64,000 bases of DNA from Bactrocera neohumeralis (taxonomy: Eukaryota > Arthropoda > Insecta > Diptera > Tephritidae), in contig NC_065922.1 of assembly GCF_024586455.1 (NCBI RefSeq), positions 15,558,089-15,622,088 on the forward strand, given 5' to 3'. The notes beneath the pieces were generated by a model, which was not told the DNA's origin, ran no database searches, and saw nothing but the letters and a program-made list of their open reading frames with translations. Below, piece by piece: positions 1-11,329 of the stretch (the stretch's first letter is position 1; every line of letters begins with the position of its first letter). The position numbers were made by a program, and so were the translations under genes.

Positions 1-546
1 GCTTGTGACTACCTCCATAAAACGGTTCTATGATTAATATCGATGGCTTTGACATGGCAGCGTACTAAAATAGTTAAATTTTTAATTAAACTTTCGCCAC
101 ATAAACGTAAAATATGTTTTATTTTGAACTGATATAAAATTTGTGTGTACCTCATCTGTTTGCGGAGGAACACAAAATCACTTGTCGTGGTATGTGTGGC
201 GTTGAGGGTTGCATAAATAAGTACTGCTAAATATTGAATTTAAGATCTTAGCAAAAAATTTAAAAAAAAACTTTTAGCTATAAACATAATTTAAAAAAAT
301 GCTGAAAAATTAATAATGACTACAATAATTTAAAATTAAGAAAGTAGTTTTATTTGACTATAATTCCCATAATAATACGGCAACAACCCTTAGGAACTCC
401 AAATCTATTTGACATTTCTGACATTAGCTTTATCATAACCCAAAAACCTCGCTCGCTGCGAAACTTGGTGTCTTCCTGTCGAGAATTTCACAAAAACTCA
501 TAGCGTACAGTTAAATAAACAAACATATTGAACAATAACTATAAAA

Positions 547-1408
547 ATGTCCACTAACAATTCAGTTATTTCGGTAACAGATGCCGACCAGTATAACACA
601 CTGATCAAGTAAGTAATGTTTGTAAGAATATTTCATAGACACTAACAAATTGCTTTGTTTTACACAAGTGCGGAGAAGACTACAGTAGTACTATTTACAG
701 CCGATTGGGCTGAACAGTGTAAACATGTCCAGGAAGCACTGGAGGAGCTAGCCAAAATACTGAGTAACAAATTGCAGTTTGTTAGTCTGCTAGCCGAAAA
801 ATTTCCAGAGATTTCTATGAAGCACCAGGTACTTCAGATTAATATACTATATGCTATAACACTTCATAATAAACATGCGAACTATAACAAACACACTTCA
901 TTACAAATATGCGAACTTCTTAGATTGAAGCAGTTCCCACCATAATTTTCTTCACCAAAGGCACGGCCGTGGATCGTGTGGATGGTGTGAACGTAGCCGA
1001 AATTACAGCGAAGTGTAAAAAACTTGGTGGCTCTGTAGCCGGTGAATCTTTAGAGGAACGTTTGAAAGCACTGATCAATAAAGCGGATCTCATGATATTC
1101 ATGAAAGGCGATCGCAATGCTCCACGCTGTGGTTTCTCCCGCCAGATAATAGAAATCGTGAATGCAACAAAGTTAGCACAATCAAATCTTTACAAATTTA
1201 CAAGTGCTGATAAAATTTTATTTTTTCTAGTGTTCCCTATGAGACATTCGATATATTGAATGATGAAGAAGTTCGTCAAGGTTTGAAGACATATTCCGAC
1301 TGGCCCACGTATCCGCAAGTATATGTTAAGGGTGAACTGATTGGTGGCTTGGACATTATTAAAGAGCTCAAAGCAAATAATGAATTAGAAACTGCATTGA
1401 AGGGTTAA
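547..1408 (+). CDS. Grx3: Monothiol glutaredoxin 3 (PICOT/Grx3-like), four exons
   Basis: Coding exons are 547-608, 669-828, 924-1171 and 1231-1408, joined by GT-AG introns, giving 215 residues. The N-terminal half is a thioredoxin-like domain; its active-site region reads WAEQC instead of a CxxC pair, as usual in PICOT proteins. The C-terminal glutaredoxin domain carries the monothiol CGFS motif at about residues 143-146, followed by WPTYPQVYVKGELIGG, the glutathione-binding part of the fold. Cytosolic multidomain CGFS glutaredoxins bind a bridging [2Fe-2S] cluster with glutathione and deliver iron-sulfur clusters. The length matches the single-Grx-domain insect protein, not the two-Grx-domain vertebrate one. 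The start at 547 is the first in-frame ATG after a stop-rich leader. The gene is convergent with the Sras-like gene 306 bp downstream. Identification is by motif and overall similarity recalled from Drosophila CG6523. Confidence 0.93.
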
Positions 1409-1454
1409 AGTAAACAATATCATGACTCAGTTTGCATGCAAAATTTAATTTATA

Positions 1455-1460
1455 AATAAA
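1455..1460 (+). terminator. Poly(A) signal of the glutaredoxin gene
   Basis: A canonical AATAAA lies 47 bp after the stop codon of the glutaredoxin gene, in an AT-rich 3' flank. No other AATAAA is nearer on this strand. Confidence 0.6.
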
Positions 1461-1714
1461 ATTGGCAACCGGTTTTGGTAACAGGTAAAAACGTTGTTAT
1501 AACTTTAAAATTACAAATAAAATGCTGCCATCGAAAATTTTACTTGTATAAAAAGAGAGTAACGACAAATTTTATTAATAAAAGTCATATATGTATGTAT
1601 GTATGAAACATATTTTGTAGTTATACATATAAAACATTATGCTTAATGAATATTGATCACTTTCAATATTTGTGTACTAATGTAATTTCAATTGTTGCTA
1701 CTTTGTTCATTATT

Positions 1715-2747
1715 TTAATTATTCCAATACAAATTGTTAGAATATAGTGAAGGCTGTGTGGCGATTGGCAGTAATATGATCCAACCAACAAAACCAATAA
1801 TGTAGCACAAAATAAGTATAATACGACGTACTATATGTTGTTGCCACAGCTCTTGGACATCAGGCAAGCCCATATGATTACAAAATGCATGCACAAGGAA
1901 TGGTGCGACAAAATGACCGGTGCGCGCAAAGAGAAATGCCGAGTAGAAACCAAAGACTGTGGTGTAAGTTAGCTGAAAGCCTGACAAAAAAATATATATA
2001 ATATTATTAATAAAAAAATTAAGGACTTTGGAATGTATTCATGCAACTTACAAGATATAACTAAGGCAGTTTTTAATTCCATACCCAAGCTGAGGCGTTC
2101 CCCAATATGGTGTATGTGCGCAGTGCCAAAGAATAGCGGTGTAATGAACACAGCTGTCAAGGGTGAAAAGCTCTGCAGAATTAATGGCATCATACAGGCG
2201 CGGAAGACGAATTCTTCACTGATTGGCGCCATAACATGGTTGCGTATCCAAAGTATATTTTTAAAGGAACCAATCCAAAAATCAGTATCTATAAAATAAA
2301 ACAAACTTTTTAATAACAATGCCAATCTAACATATCGCATTGCTTACCCATAAATATTTTTAAAGACTCATTTTGCATCTGTACGCATAGTGGACCCAAA
2401 AATAATAGCATTGTCAGCAAGTACGGTATTGTAATGGCCAGAAAGAGTCCTTGCCATCTCAAACCCAAAATTTCAGCAAATGTGGCACGCTCCAGTAGCT
2501 CTCTTGAGGAAAATTTATATACGAAAAATGGCGCTATCAACATAACAATGATAACGCTGACAAAACGTCGCTTAACCGTTGACGGGTGATCCCGATTATG
2601 TTTGGTATTCCAAACATATAAACTGGCTACATATATGACGGAGAGTATGAGACAGCAACCGACTGATGTCACTATTGGTATATGCGGTAAAGGGAGAGGT
2701 GTATCCGCAGTCCCTTGGCTGCTATTACTTTCGAAGCTATCGTTCAT
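1715..2747 (-). CDS. Sras: CAAX prenyl protease 2 (RCE1 family), three exons
   Basis: Coding exons on the minus strand are 2747-2348, 2288-2052 and 1980-1715, giving 300 residues. The start is the ATG at 2747; the in-frame GTG nine bases upstream is not needed. RCE1 is an ER-membrane glutamate-type intramembrane protease that removes the last three residues of prenylated CAAX proteins such as Ras. Visible family signatures are EExxxR (E158-E159, R163), FxxxH (F187, H191) and the third motif HxxxN (H243, N247, also H248), all within hydrophobic segments. Several predicted membrane spans lie around residues 25-50, 65-80 and 100-120. The gene is divergent from the succinyl-CoA ligase gene, with 585 bp between start codons. 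The symbol follows Drosophila severas (CG4852). No disruption is seen. Confidence 0.92.
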
Positions 2748-3332
2748 GACATTCACTTAGATTTAATATTGGCCGCGTTAATTCCTGAGTTGTTTAACGG
2801 GTATTGTATTATATATAAAACTTAAATAATCACTTTTATACAGATGTCCAAAGTTTGCAAAAAAAAAACAAATACAACTAACACAGCTGTTCGTGATAAG
2901 TGCAGTTGCCATATTTTTTACTTAAATACATAAGTGCACATGCACCGTAAACCGTATTTTAAAATCACATTTATCTCTATATATCTTTAAGAAAAAAAGG
3001 TATTTTAATAACGAGATTCGATTTTTTTATTAAAAAAAAAAAAAATTCGTAGAAATTTTTCTTAAAAATATATTTATAATTAGTGCTATCAAAATACCTC
3101 TCTGCATCAGCTGTTGAGAATGAGTCTCTCTTCTCTCAGTTTTCCTAAAAATATAAACATTTGATAACAAAAACCTACTCTATCTTTTTAATAAGCGTTA
3201 ATTGAAAATAAAGTTCAAAGTACTGCTGTCTACTTAACTTTTCACTAAACTTTTAAACTTAATTATTGACTATTTAGTGAGTTTTCACTAAATTATTTTA
3301 ATTTCTTAACGTAAACATATTCATAGAACAAA
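2748..3332. promoter_or_regulatory. Divergent promoter interval between Sras-like and ScsbetaG-like genes
   Basis: This 585-bp AT-rich interval separates two divergent start codons, so it must hold both promoters and both 5' leaders. It contains homopolymer A/T runs near 3010-3045 and imperfect direct repeats of a TTTCACTAAA-type motif around 3240-3300. I cannot place a TATA box or initiator with confidence. Confidence 0.5.
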
Positions 3333-4831
3333 ATGCTGCCTCTTTTACGTGCTGCTGCCGGCTTCACTCCCGCCATGCGGATGCTCCAAAAGGTTAAGTT
3401 GTGCTGATAGCCACATAATCGGTGACAAGGCTTATATTTATCAACTAAAACATTTTATTGCATATTTTAGACAACTCGTCTGCAGCAAGTGCGTAATTTA
3501 AATTTGCTCGAGTGCAACAGCAAGGAACTACTACAAAAATATGGTGTCGCTATACAAGAGTTCAAAGTATTGGAAAATGCACCCAACGATGCGCAGTTAA
3601 TAAACCAGTTTGGTTAGTATATAATTGTTTGTTTAGTTTAAATAAGCTTATTCGCGTGACACTTTTGTTATTTATATCTACAGATTGCCCGGAATATGTC
3701 GTGAAGGCACAGATACTGGCAGGCGGTCGCGGTAAGGGTGTTTTCGATAATGGATTTAAAGGAGGCGTACATCTCACAAAGAAGTCAGTATTATACTCTG
3801 AAATATATATATATGTATAATATTTTACATTACATATAAACGTTTTTTATTACGCACTCAGGAAGGATGAAGTTCTGTCGCTTACCAATCAAATGATTGG
3901 CCATCGACTAATCACCAAGCAAACACCAAAATCAGGAATATTGGTAAAAAAGGTAATGGTGGCACGCAGCGTAAATATCACTCGTGAAACATATCTATCA
4001 ATTGTGTTGGATCGAGAACACAATGGGCCAGTACTTATTGCCTCGCCTGCTGGTGGTATGGATATCGAAGCGGTCGCCGAAAAAACACCAGAGAAAATCA
4101 AGACTGTACCTTTAGATCTAGACAAACCAATACCACAGAACACACTCATCGAAATCGCGAAATTCCTCGAGTTCAAAGGACAATGCGTAGAACGCGCTGC
4201 TAAAGAAATACAAAAACTTTTCGACCTCTTTAAAGCCGTCGATGCCACACAAATTGAAATTAATCCCTTAGCTGAAACGGATACCAACGAAGTAATCGCC
4301 GTTGATGCTAAGTTAAATTTTGATGACAACGCCGAGTATCGGCAAAAAGATATTTTTGCTATGCACACTGCCGAAGAAGACACAGATCCGCGTGAAGTGG
4401 AAGCAGCCAAAAATAATCTCAATTATGTAGCTATGGATGGCAATATTGGTTGTCTGGTGAATGGCGCTGGTCTCGCCATGGCCACAATGGATATAATTAA
4501 GTTGAATGGCGGTGAGCCAGCGAATTTCCTCGATGTGGGCGGTGGCGTTAAGGAGAGTCAAGTGTTGAAAGCCTTCCAAATAGTCACATCTGATACCAAA
4601 GTCAAAGCTATACTTGTGAATGTATTTGGTGGTATTGTGAATTGTGCCACCATTGCTAATGGTGTTGTTGCTGCTTCCAAAACGCTTGATCTGAAAGTAC
4701 CGCTCATTGTGCGCTTGGAAGGCACAAATGTGGATGAGGCCAGAAAAATACTAAAAGATTCTGGACTGGCTATACAAACAGCGGTGGATTTGGATGACGC
4801 AGCGCATAAAGCTGTGGCGGCATTACATTAA
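3333..4831 (+). CDS. ScsbetaG: Succinyl-CoA ligase beta subunit, GTP-type, mitochondrial; four exons
   Basis: Exons are 3333-3392, 3471-3612, 3684-3783 and 3862-4831, with GT-AG introns, giving 423 residues. The first 20 or so residues are basic and hydrophobic, consistent with a mitochondrial presequence. An ATP-grasp nucleotide-binding domain follows, with QILAGGRGKG at 77-86 and the metal-binding IEINPLAE at 232-239. The C-terminal CoA-ligase domain has NGAGLAMAT from 301 and LVNVFGGI from 352. The enzyme makes succinate and nucleoside triphosphate from succinyl-CoA in the TCA cycle, working with the alpha subunit. I prefer the GTP-specific type because the GGRGKGVF..G.KGGVHL and QKDIFAM segments resemble SUCLG2 more than SUCLA2; the split is from memory. 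No frameshift is seen. Confidence 0.94.
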
Positions 4832-5092
4832 AGTTCCTAGGAGCAGCTCGCTTAACTTTGGTTGACTGTAAATTTCACATTTTAATACAACATTTCTAAA
4901 GTCTTGCAATTAATTTCACAGACAGGCATTTCTCCACCAACAACAACAAAGTCGAATGGTCAGAGTTTGTTTTCATTATATCTAAAATGTTTGTGGTAGT
5001 TTTCAAATTAAATGTTACTAGGAAATTGTTAATAAATAGCGATACAAAAATTAAAGTTTATGTTGTGAAAGTGATTAAGAGGAAATTTGACG

Positions 5093-5098
5093 AATAAA
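5093..5098 (+). terminator. Candidate poly(A) signal of the ScsbetaG-like gene
   Basis: An AATAAA lies about 260 bp after the stop codon. Another AATAAA-like site near 5030 could also serve. Confidence 0.45.
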
Positions 5099-5099
5099 A

Positions 5100-5766
5100 A
5101 TATTTTTCATATCGGAAATATTAATATTTTTTAATACCGTGCTAAAATGCGTTGGTTATACGTTATAATTCAAAAATTATCTAGAACAAAATTTCCCCCA
5201 ATACCGCGTGAGCTTTAATATTCGGAGAGCTGAAAGCGCTTCTTCTTCGAAAAGCGTCCTTTTCTACAATTTGCCTTTATAGCGGAAAATTTGCTTAGCC
5301 TGACATCTATCGCCCTTTTTCGTACTGTTAATGCAACCGCCTGTTAAAAGTTCCCTGCTATATAAGGACATTTCTCAATTGGAGAATTTTGTTTGAAGGT
5401 AATTTTTATTATTACGGGAACATGTCCTTTTGCCAATTTGTATTATAACCAATTTTTATACAATTTTTCCGAAATGAAATTTTATAGGGTGCATTATTCA
5501 AAAGCTCATATCCTGAGCTTTTATATATTTATATCGAATACAAGCTTTTCGTATGATGCTTTACATACATATGTACCTATTTATATACATAAAACATCAA
5601 TATATTTTGGTTGAAATATTTCATTTTAATGGCAGAAACTCTTAAAATCCTTAAGTGGGAATGAGCTGGATTCCCGTTATTCTCCAGCTCCTGTGCGAAT
5701 GCAAAATTCTTTAGGCAACGCAGGGGACCTACTGAACTATTTACTCTCTATAAGATTTGTCTTTCT
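5100..5766. other. AT-rich intergenic DNA, no gene seen
   Basis: I see no reading frame with protein similarity, no RNA gene and no clear element ends here. Short frames are interrupted and compositionally biased. Confidence 0.5.
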
Positions 5767-6170
5767 GTTGTTGTTGTAGCGGCAGAAATCTGCTGAATGA
5801 CAGTCTTTGTCTGGATAAAAATCCGGATCTGTTTCGATTACTTAGGCCCGACTGGAAACGGTAGATTGAGATTTGTCTTGCCTCAATCAGTGGTACTCTT
5901 ATTGCAGAGATCCAATACTCAACCGAGCGTTTAGGCTAAATATCTTATCGGTGGCAAGTTGTTAAAAATATATGGAGAAAGGTAAGTCAGAAATATACAA
6001 GCACTTTAGCTTTAGTAAGATTGAGGTTGAAACATCTCGGCAGTCATACTTTAGGTGAAAATGGAGAGATAGCCATAACTGTTATCAACCGCTTCAAGAA
6101 ATTTTGTGGTCGATATACGAGGATTTTATCATCTTTATAGAGGTAGTCGTCCTAGGTCCTCCAAGTTTGA
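5767..6170 (-). repeat. Repeat D copy with (CAA)n tail (tail at 5767, minus orientation)
   Basis: In minus orientation this ends at 5767 with GCCGCTACAACAACAACA. It is preceded by a GTCGGGCCTAAGTAA-type core and a CCGGATTTTTATCC palindrome. The same core and tail recur at 55135-55265, a tail-less version at 56800-56925, and sense-strand pieces at 44905-44955 and 52030-52105. The outer part (about 5980-6170) shares GAGGTTGAAACATCTCGGCAG-like sequence with 55490-55520, so the element may extend about 400 bp. No coding capacity is evident. The (CAA)n end is typical of a retroposed element such as a SINE. Confidence 0.6.
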
Positions 6171-6739
6171 TCTCTGCTGCCAAACGAAACGACTTTTAAA
6201 CCTAACATAACTTGTTGCAATGGAAACTATTGACTTTTTTATAAGAGTTAATGTGATAGAAGTGAAGTTTCTTAAAAACTCTGTGAAAAAATGTGTTAAT
6301 CTGGATAGGATGCAGTTTCGGTTAAGTGTTGGGCTTAAGTCAAGAAAGTTTAAGTTCTAAAGTTTTTCACATCTTTTCACCAGTTCATCAGAGTTCATGC
6401 AATTTCTATACAAAATTATATGGATACCTTACCATTGAGCTGTCCATAGATTTGGACTCTTTCTCATAAAACTGAAAAAACAACCAAAAATAAATTCCTT
6501 TTTGATTACCTTATTGATAAAAACATGGAATCCAAAATAAGTTCTATTGGAACTTTCAATTGTAATATTCAATGAATTCGGAGTCCGTGAATTTAAAACT
6601 TTTAACTTTCGATAAGACAAATCGAAATTAGAACTACCATAATTCTTTAGTACTTTTAAAAACTTTTTGGTACTTCAGCTGCCAATCTATCAGCTTTCTA
6701 CTCATTATAGTTGTTCCAACTCTAAAGGCGAGTAATGTA

Positions 6740-7530
6740 TTTTCAGTTTTTTCGAACGCAGTTGGTCCGATTTTGATAGGATGTCAACTACTGCAAGTCT
6801 GAGTGAATCGTACTCGCTACTGGTCTTTCTGCGCTTACTTCCGCTGACAATCAAATGGTACATCCACGGCTCGAAAGTGGCGGAATTAATTGGCGCAAGA
6901 GTCGCAGGACCACGCACCAAACACTATACCTATGGGTACTTTTCCGAGCATATTCCAGGCAGAGGTCTTTGCTATAAGTCGGTGCGTATTTCCAATGGAA
7001 CTATATGAGTATGAACGTATCTGCGTATATTCAACGACAGTCAAGCGGCACTAAAAGCGATCTCTCATACGTGAACAAATCGGTATTGATGCATGAGTTC
7101 AGAGAACGGCTGAATAGTCTATTGGAACCAATCAAGTGCACCTCAACTGGGTGTCCGGTAACAAAGGTTTAGCCGGGAATGAACTGGCTGATGAGCTTGT
7201 CCGCTCCGCAGCATCCACCAACATGGTAGGACCCGAATCTTTCATTGCGGTTGGTTCCAATACCATAGAGAAGCTGCTCCGCAAGGATGAAGGAGTGGGT
7301 AGAAGTGGGTATTGGGAGCAACTCCAAGGTATGCGCCATGCCAAGTTGCCTTCAACACTGGCGACAAGTACCCTGTAAGCTCAACAAACACTTATATAAC
7401 GTGGGCACAGCTTCTTGTGCAAATTGCTGGTTCTGCGACAGGGAACCAGAACACCTGATAACACATCGCCTCAATAACACCTCGAAGTATATTGGAATTT
7501 ATCAATATGCTGGGACTAAGTAAGTCGTTG
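6740..7530 (+). mobile_element. Non-LTR family B fragment: RNase H domain and C-terminus, degenerate
   Basis: Interrupted frames encode an RNase H domain: WYIHGSK (canonical D replaced by H) near 6860, then NDSQAALKAIS near 7033, then HLNWVSGNKGLAGNELADELVR near 7138-7200. These match the D-E-D-H core order of RNase H from R1/LOA-like non-LTR retrotransposons. A Cys-rich stretch (CANCWFCDREPEHLITH, about 7420-7460) resembles the C-terminal CCHC/CCHH motif of such ORF2 proteins. Several frameshifts and a stop near 7100 show it is dead. The same family appears at 11330-12240 and 23040-24090. Confidence 0.8.
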
Positions 7531-8976
7531 TGACTCAGGAGAAGGCAGAATAGAACTTAGGTTGCAGTGCATTCGTCATTTATTTATCTAAATAAATCTA
7601 CTTAAATATACGGAAAATTCCCTTTCCATATTACGCTTGTTTCTATTTCAGACTTTCATAAATACTTGTCTCTACCAACAAAGTTTACAAATCTTCATTG
7701 AAACGATATGATAACAACACCCCTAACCTTTATCAACCCCTCCAACTAAAATTTTCAAGCACCACCCGTATTCAGCAAATTCCTGCAGTTCTCTCTCACA
7801 CTCTTTTTTTCTCAAATTGCGCTCTCATCATGCGGCAAGGGCGTCTGTTAGACGTGCTTTTACAGTTTGTTTACAGTTTGTCGAAACATTTGGTCGAAAA
7901 TGTTGTTAATGGCGGAAAACCGTTGTTTACAAAAAAATAAAATATAAATAAAAAGTCTTTAAAAATTTTGAAAAATTTAAAATTTTGAAAAACATAAAAT
8001 TTTAAATATTGAAAATTATTTAAAAAAATTAATTTATATTACATTATGTTATTTATGTACATACATATATATTTGAAAGTTTATAAATTTTTTTTAAATA
8101 TTGAAATTTTTTTCAAAAAAATCCAAAAAAATGTAAATGTTTTCGAAAATCAATTTATATTGGTTGCATGTGTTAATCGCTTTTAAAATTTTTGTCTGCA
8201 TGTAACATATGCAAATTTTAGCATAACTCTGTTTAGACACTGTTAACCATCATGGTCAACTGTTGGCACATTCATGTTTGCATGCACATGTGTACATATA
8301 CAATTTGCCCTCTTTGAATCTCATCTTTCCATTCAATCACTTTGCCAACTGCCTCGTTGCCTTTTGGTCTTTTGCTCCCGATTTGATGACGTTTGTGCGT
8401 TTTACTGTTATGACTGTTGCAGCCAATGTTGTGCTGCACCTACACCCGCACACATAAATACGCATACATTCACAGACCTGCAGTTGTTATTGTAGTTTTT
8501 GCCCAATGTCACAAAGAAATCCTTTTGTGCTTTTTTCGCATGAACTTTCTCAGCTCCCCGCTGCTCCACCGCTCGCTGCTGTGTTGGTTTGTTATGATTT
8601 TTAATGCGTGAATTCGCAGAAAGCAACTTAAATATTTGTATATACATATGTATGAATGTATATAAATATACTATAAGTATGTGTCTGCAGGTATTCACTT
8701 TCTGTTGTTGGCACCTGTTATGTGTTCATTGTTGCTGTTGCTCCGGAAGCGCTGCGTAGTTACACCTATCCGCTTACATTTATGTGTTTGTCTATTTGTT
8801 CATGTGTATATACATATATAGATACATATGTATTTATTCGTATACTCGCAGTATTTATGTAGTTCGTCAAGGTCACTGTGGTTGCAGCATGCGTAAAAAC
8901 GGTAAACGCGACCAACGAAATAGTAACAAAAGCAATTTAAGTTAAAGGGTTACCAATTAGGTTATGGCAAGTTTGA
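7531..8976. other. AT-rich spacer with short TATG/CATA repeats, no gene seen
   Basis: The interval holds A/T-rich low-complexity sequence (7930-8160) and TACATACATATATG-type microsatellite stretches (8060, 8640, 8805-8835). It also has a moderately GC block at 8260-8620 with no protein similarity in any frame. Confidence 0.5.
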
Positions 8977-9129
8977 AATGGTAGAAAAGAAGCGTGGTGA
9001 GTAAACAGTGAGGTGAGTTTGGAAGATCTATTAGTCGATCCTCGAATGGTAAAAAGGAAGCGTGTGGTGAGTAAGCTGTGTGGTAAGTAAACTGTGTGGT
9101 GAGTAAGCTTTGAGGTAAGTTTGGAAGCT
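8977..9129. repeat. Imperfect tandem repeat of a GTGGTGAGTAA-containing unit
   Basis: The segments at 8977-9028 and 9045-9129 both run from AATGGTA..AAGAAGCGTG through repeated GTGAGTAA steps to GAGGT(A/G)AGTTTGGAAG. The second copy has extra GTGTGGTAAGTAA units. It abuts a mariner relic but does not resemble its coding region. Confidence 0.6.
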
Positions 9130-9964
9130 TTATTGGTTGGTCTTGCTTGTCATGGCGGTCCTGGCATATTTTTCTGATACTTCTTGATGAGAAAACAAAA
9201 AAAAATCACTTTTGGCGCCGTCCTGTTGGAACCACATATTGTCCAAATCGATATCATCCAATTCGGGCCAAAAATATTCGGTTATCATTGAGTGGTAGCG
9301 ATTCCCATTCACAGTAAAGTGCTGGTCTTGATCATCACGGAAGAAGTACGGCCCAATGACGCCGTCGTCTCATAAACCGCACCAAACCGTAATTTTTCGG
9401 GATGCAATGGTGACTCATGGAGTAGGTGTGGATTGCTGCCTGACCAATAACGCATATTTTGCTTATTGACAAAGCCTTTCAGCCAGAAATGAGCCTCATC
9501 GCTGAAGATGATTTTTCGATGAAAATCCGGATCATTTTCAAGTTGTTGCTCAGCCAATTCACGAACATACGACGATTCTGGTGATCAAGCGGCTTCAGTT
9601 CTTGCGTCAATTTGATCTGGTAAGGATGTAAACCAAGATCTCTTCGCAAAAACGACGTCACAGAGATGCCTAACACTTGAGAACGACATGTGAGAGACTG
9701 ATTTGCGTCTTCCTCAATTGATGCGCTGGCGGCAGCAATATTCTCGACACTACGGGCACTTCTTTGCCTCGCTGGCTCGGGAACATTTTAGACTGTGCCT
9801 GTGAATTCAATTTTTTCCACTAGACGTTCAATTGTTGATCTGACAGGACGATTATGACGACCATAAATTGGACATAACGCTCATAAAGTTGAGGCCTCCG
9901 ACTCCGAATTTCGGTAGTAAATTTTAATAATTTCGACTCGTTGTTGGATCGTATATTTTTCCAT
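9130..9964 (-). mobile_element. Mariner-like transposase relic, internally deleted
   Basis: The minus strand from the ATG at 9964 encodes MEKYTIQQRVEIIK and a helix-turn-helix region with stop codons. It continues through GLHPYQIKLTQELKPLDH (about 9640-9580) to IIFSDEAHFWL (about 9510), which holds the first catalytic Asp. FQQDGA (about 9220) holds the second. The reading then jumps into a short unrelated tail, so the third Asp and the C-terminus are deleted. At least one frameshift separates the blocks. It is related to, but clearly distinct from, the rosa-like copies at 28151, 40445 and 43450. I could not define terminal inverted repeats. Confidence 0.82.
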
Positions 9965-10914
9965 GATGAAATGGCAAACCTTACTGAAGAGAAATGTCAA
10001 AAGAGCGGGAAAAAATAAATTTGCTGTCCCTATCGGTCTATTTTTTGTAGCGTCTCTATGGAAAAGCCTTGTACAAATATTTTAATTGGCACTTTCAACA
10101 AATATTTGTTAACCAAAAGTCACTTTCATACAAAGTGTGTCACCCCATACGAGTATATGCAGATGTGTTGCAATGACATTTTGCTGCGAGCTTTTTGCAA
10201 TATATTCATATATGAATGGATGTATGTGTGTGAGTACCATTTCCTTGTGGTTATTGTTGAACCAGCATTTACCACTAATTTAATTGTTGTTTTGTTGGTT
10301 TTTCCGTTTGCTTTTGTTTGTTTTGTCCTCACTTTACGTAAATGCAAAATGCAAATACTGTATTAACACCTTTCGCCAGAAGCGCACTTCGCGATGTTAC
10401 ACGACATTGCATTAGAACTTCACGTAAGCAAATAGCAAAATCTAAGCACGTGTATATGTGTGTGTGATTGTGTTTGTGTGGTGGCTGAAACCTCGGTTCG
10501 CACTGCAAACAGCAACGTGGGAAAATCACAGGTGTTGCAGTTCTTCTGGTGTTAGTGGATGGATGGATGATGGTGGATGGTATAATTGAAGCGATGGAGG
10601 AAAACGATTTTTAGAAAAATTAAAGAGATTATCTTATTATATAATAAAAATAGACACAATTATGTAAATAAATTCTGTCTCTAAAGTTTAACAGAAACAT
10701 TTGCAACGCCTTGACTTTTTCTACTGCATGCAATGTTTGTTCGTTACTCATACGCCCAGCTCGACCAAGCATGTCAAAACAAGAAAAAATGTAAACATGC
10801 ACCGAAGCTGTAATTCCCTTCACGGGTGCTAATATAAAGTGGTGGAAATTGGAGCTTCGGGTAGACGACACTTCAACAAGGACCACAGAAGTTCGACAAC
10901 TAACGGCTGGGTGC
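9965..10914. other. No gene seen
   Basis: Frames here are short and without similarity. There are TG/CA-rich patches (10455-10490) and GGATGGATGATGG repeats (10550-10580). Confidence 0.45.
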
Positions 10915-11140
10915 TGCATAAGGAAGGACTCACAATCTTCTTCTTTATTGGCGTAGACGCGACTTATGGGGTTACAGCCGAGCTTGCAACAGAGGGCTAG
11001 TCGTTCTTCCTCTTCGTTGTTTGACGGCAATTCGAGATTCCAAATGTAGACAGGTCCTTCTTCACCTGGTCTTTCGCACGGGGTGAACACCTTGCTCTTC
11101 CTCTGCTTCCCAAAACACCCAATGAAAAGAAGGACTCACA
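10915..11140 (-). mobile_element. Family A non-LTR 3'-end fragment
   Basis: The plus strand reads CTTCTTCTTTATTGGCGTAGAC, then ..TTACAGCCGAG.., GGCAATTCGAGATTCCAA and CCTCTGCTTCCC. The same order occurs at 53875-54020 and 56985-57100, where it is the 3' part of family A in minus orientation. Beyond 11100 it joins a CACCCAATGAAAAGAAG piece that belongs to the 5' leader of the same family, so this is a scrambled or internally deleted relic. Confidence 0.7.
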
Positions 11141-11329
11141 ATCTGCAAGTTCAAAATAAGGAAAGTCAATGGGTCTTCATGGAAAGCCGGAAATATTCCC
11201 CATAGGGTACTTAAAGGATAAGAACTGGACTGTGGCTGGACTTTGAGCGGTCAGAACACCCTTAAGCTGCTCCTAAACGGTATCGTACCTCTCGGAGTGC
11301 CTGAGGCAGACTGTGCAACCTTTTAGAGC

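Noticed and set aside
2745..2756. An upstream in-frame GTG as the start of the RCE1-like protein.
   Set aside because: A normal ATG lies three codons downstream at 2747, and a non-AUG start is unnecessary.
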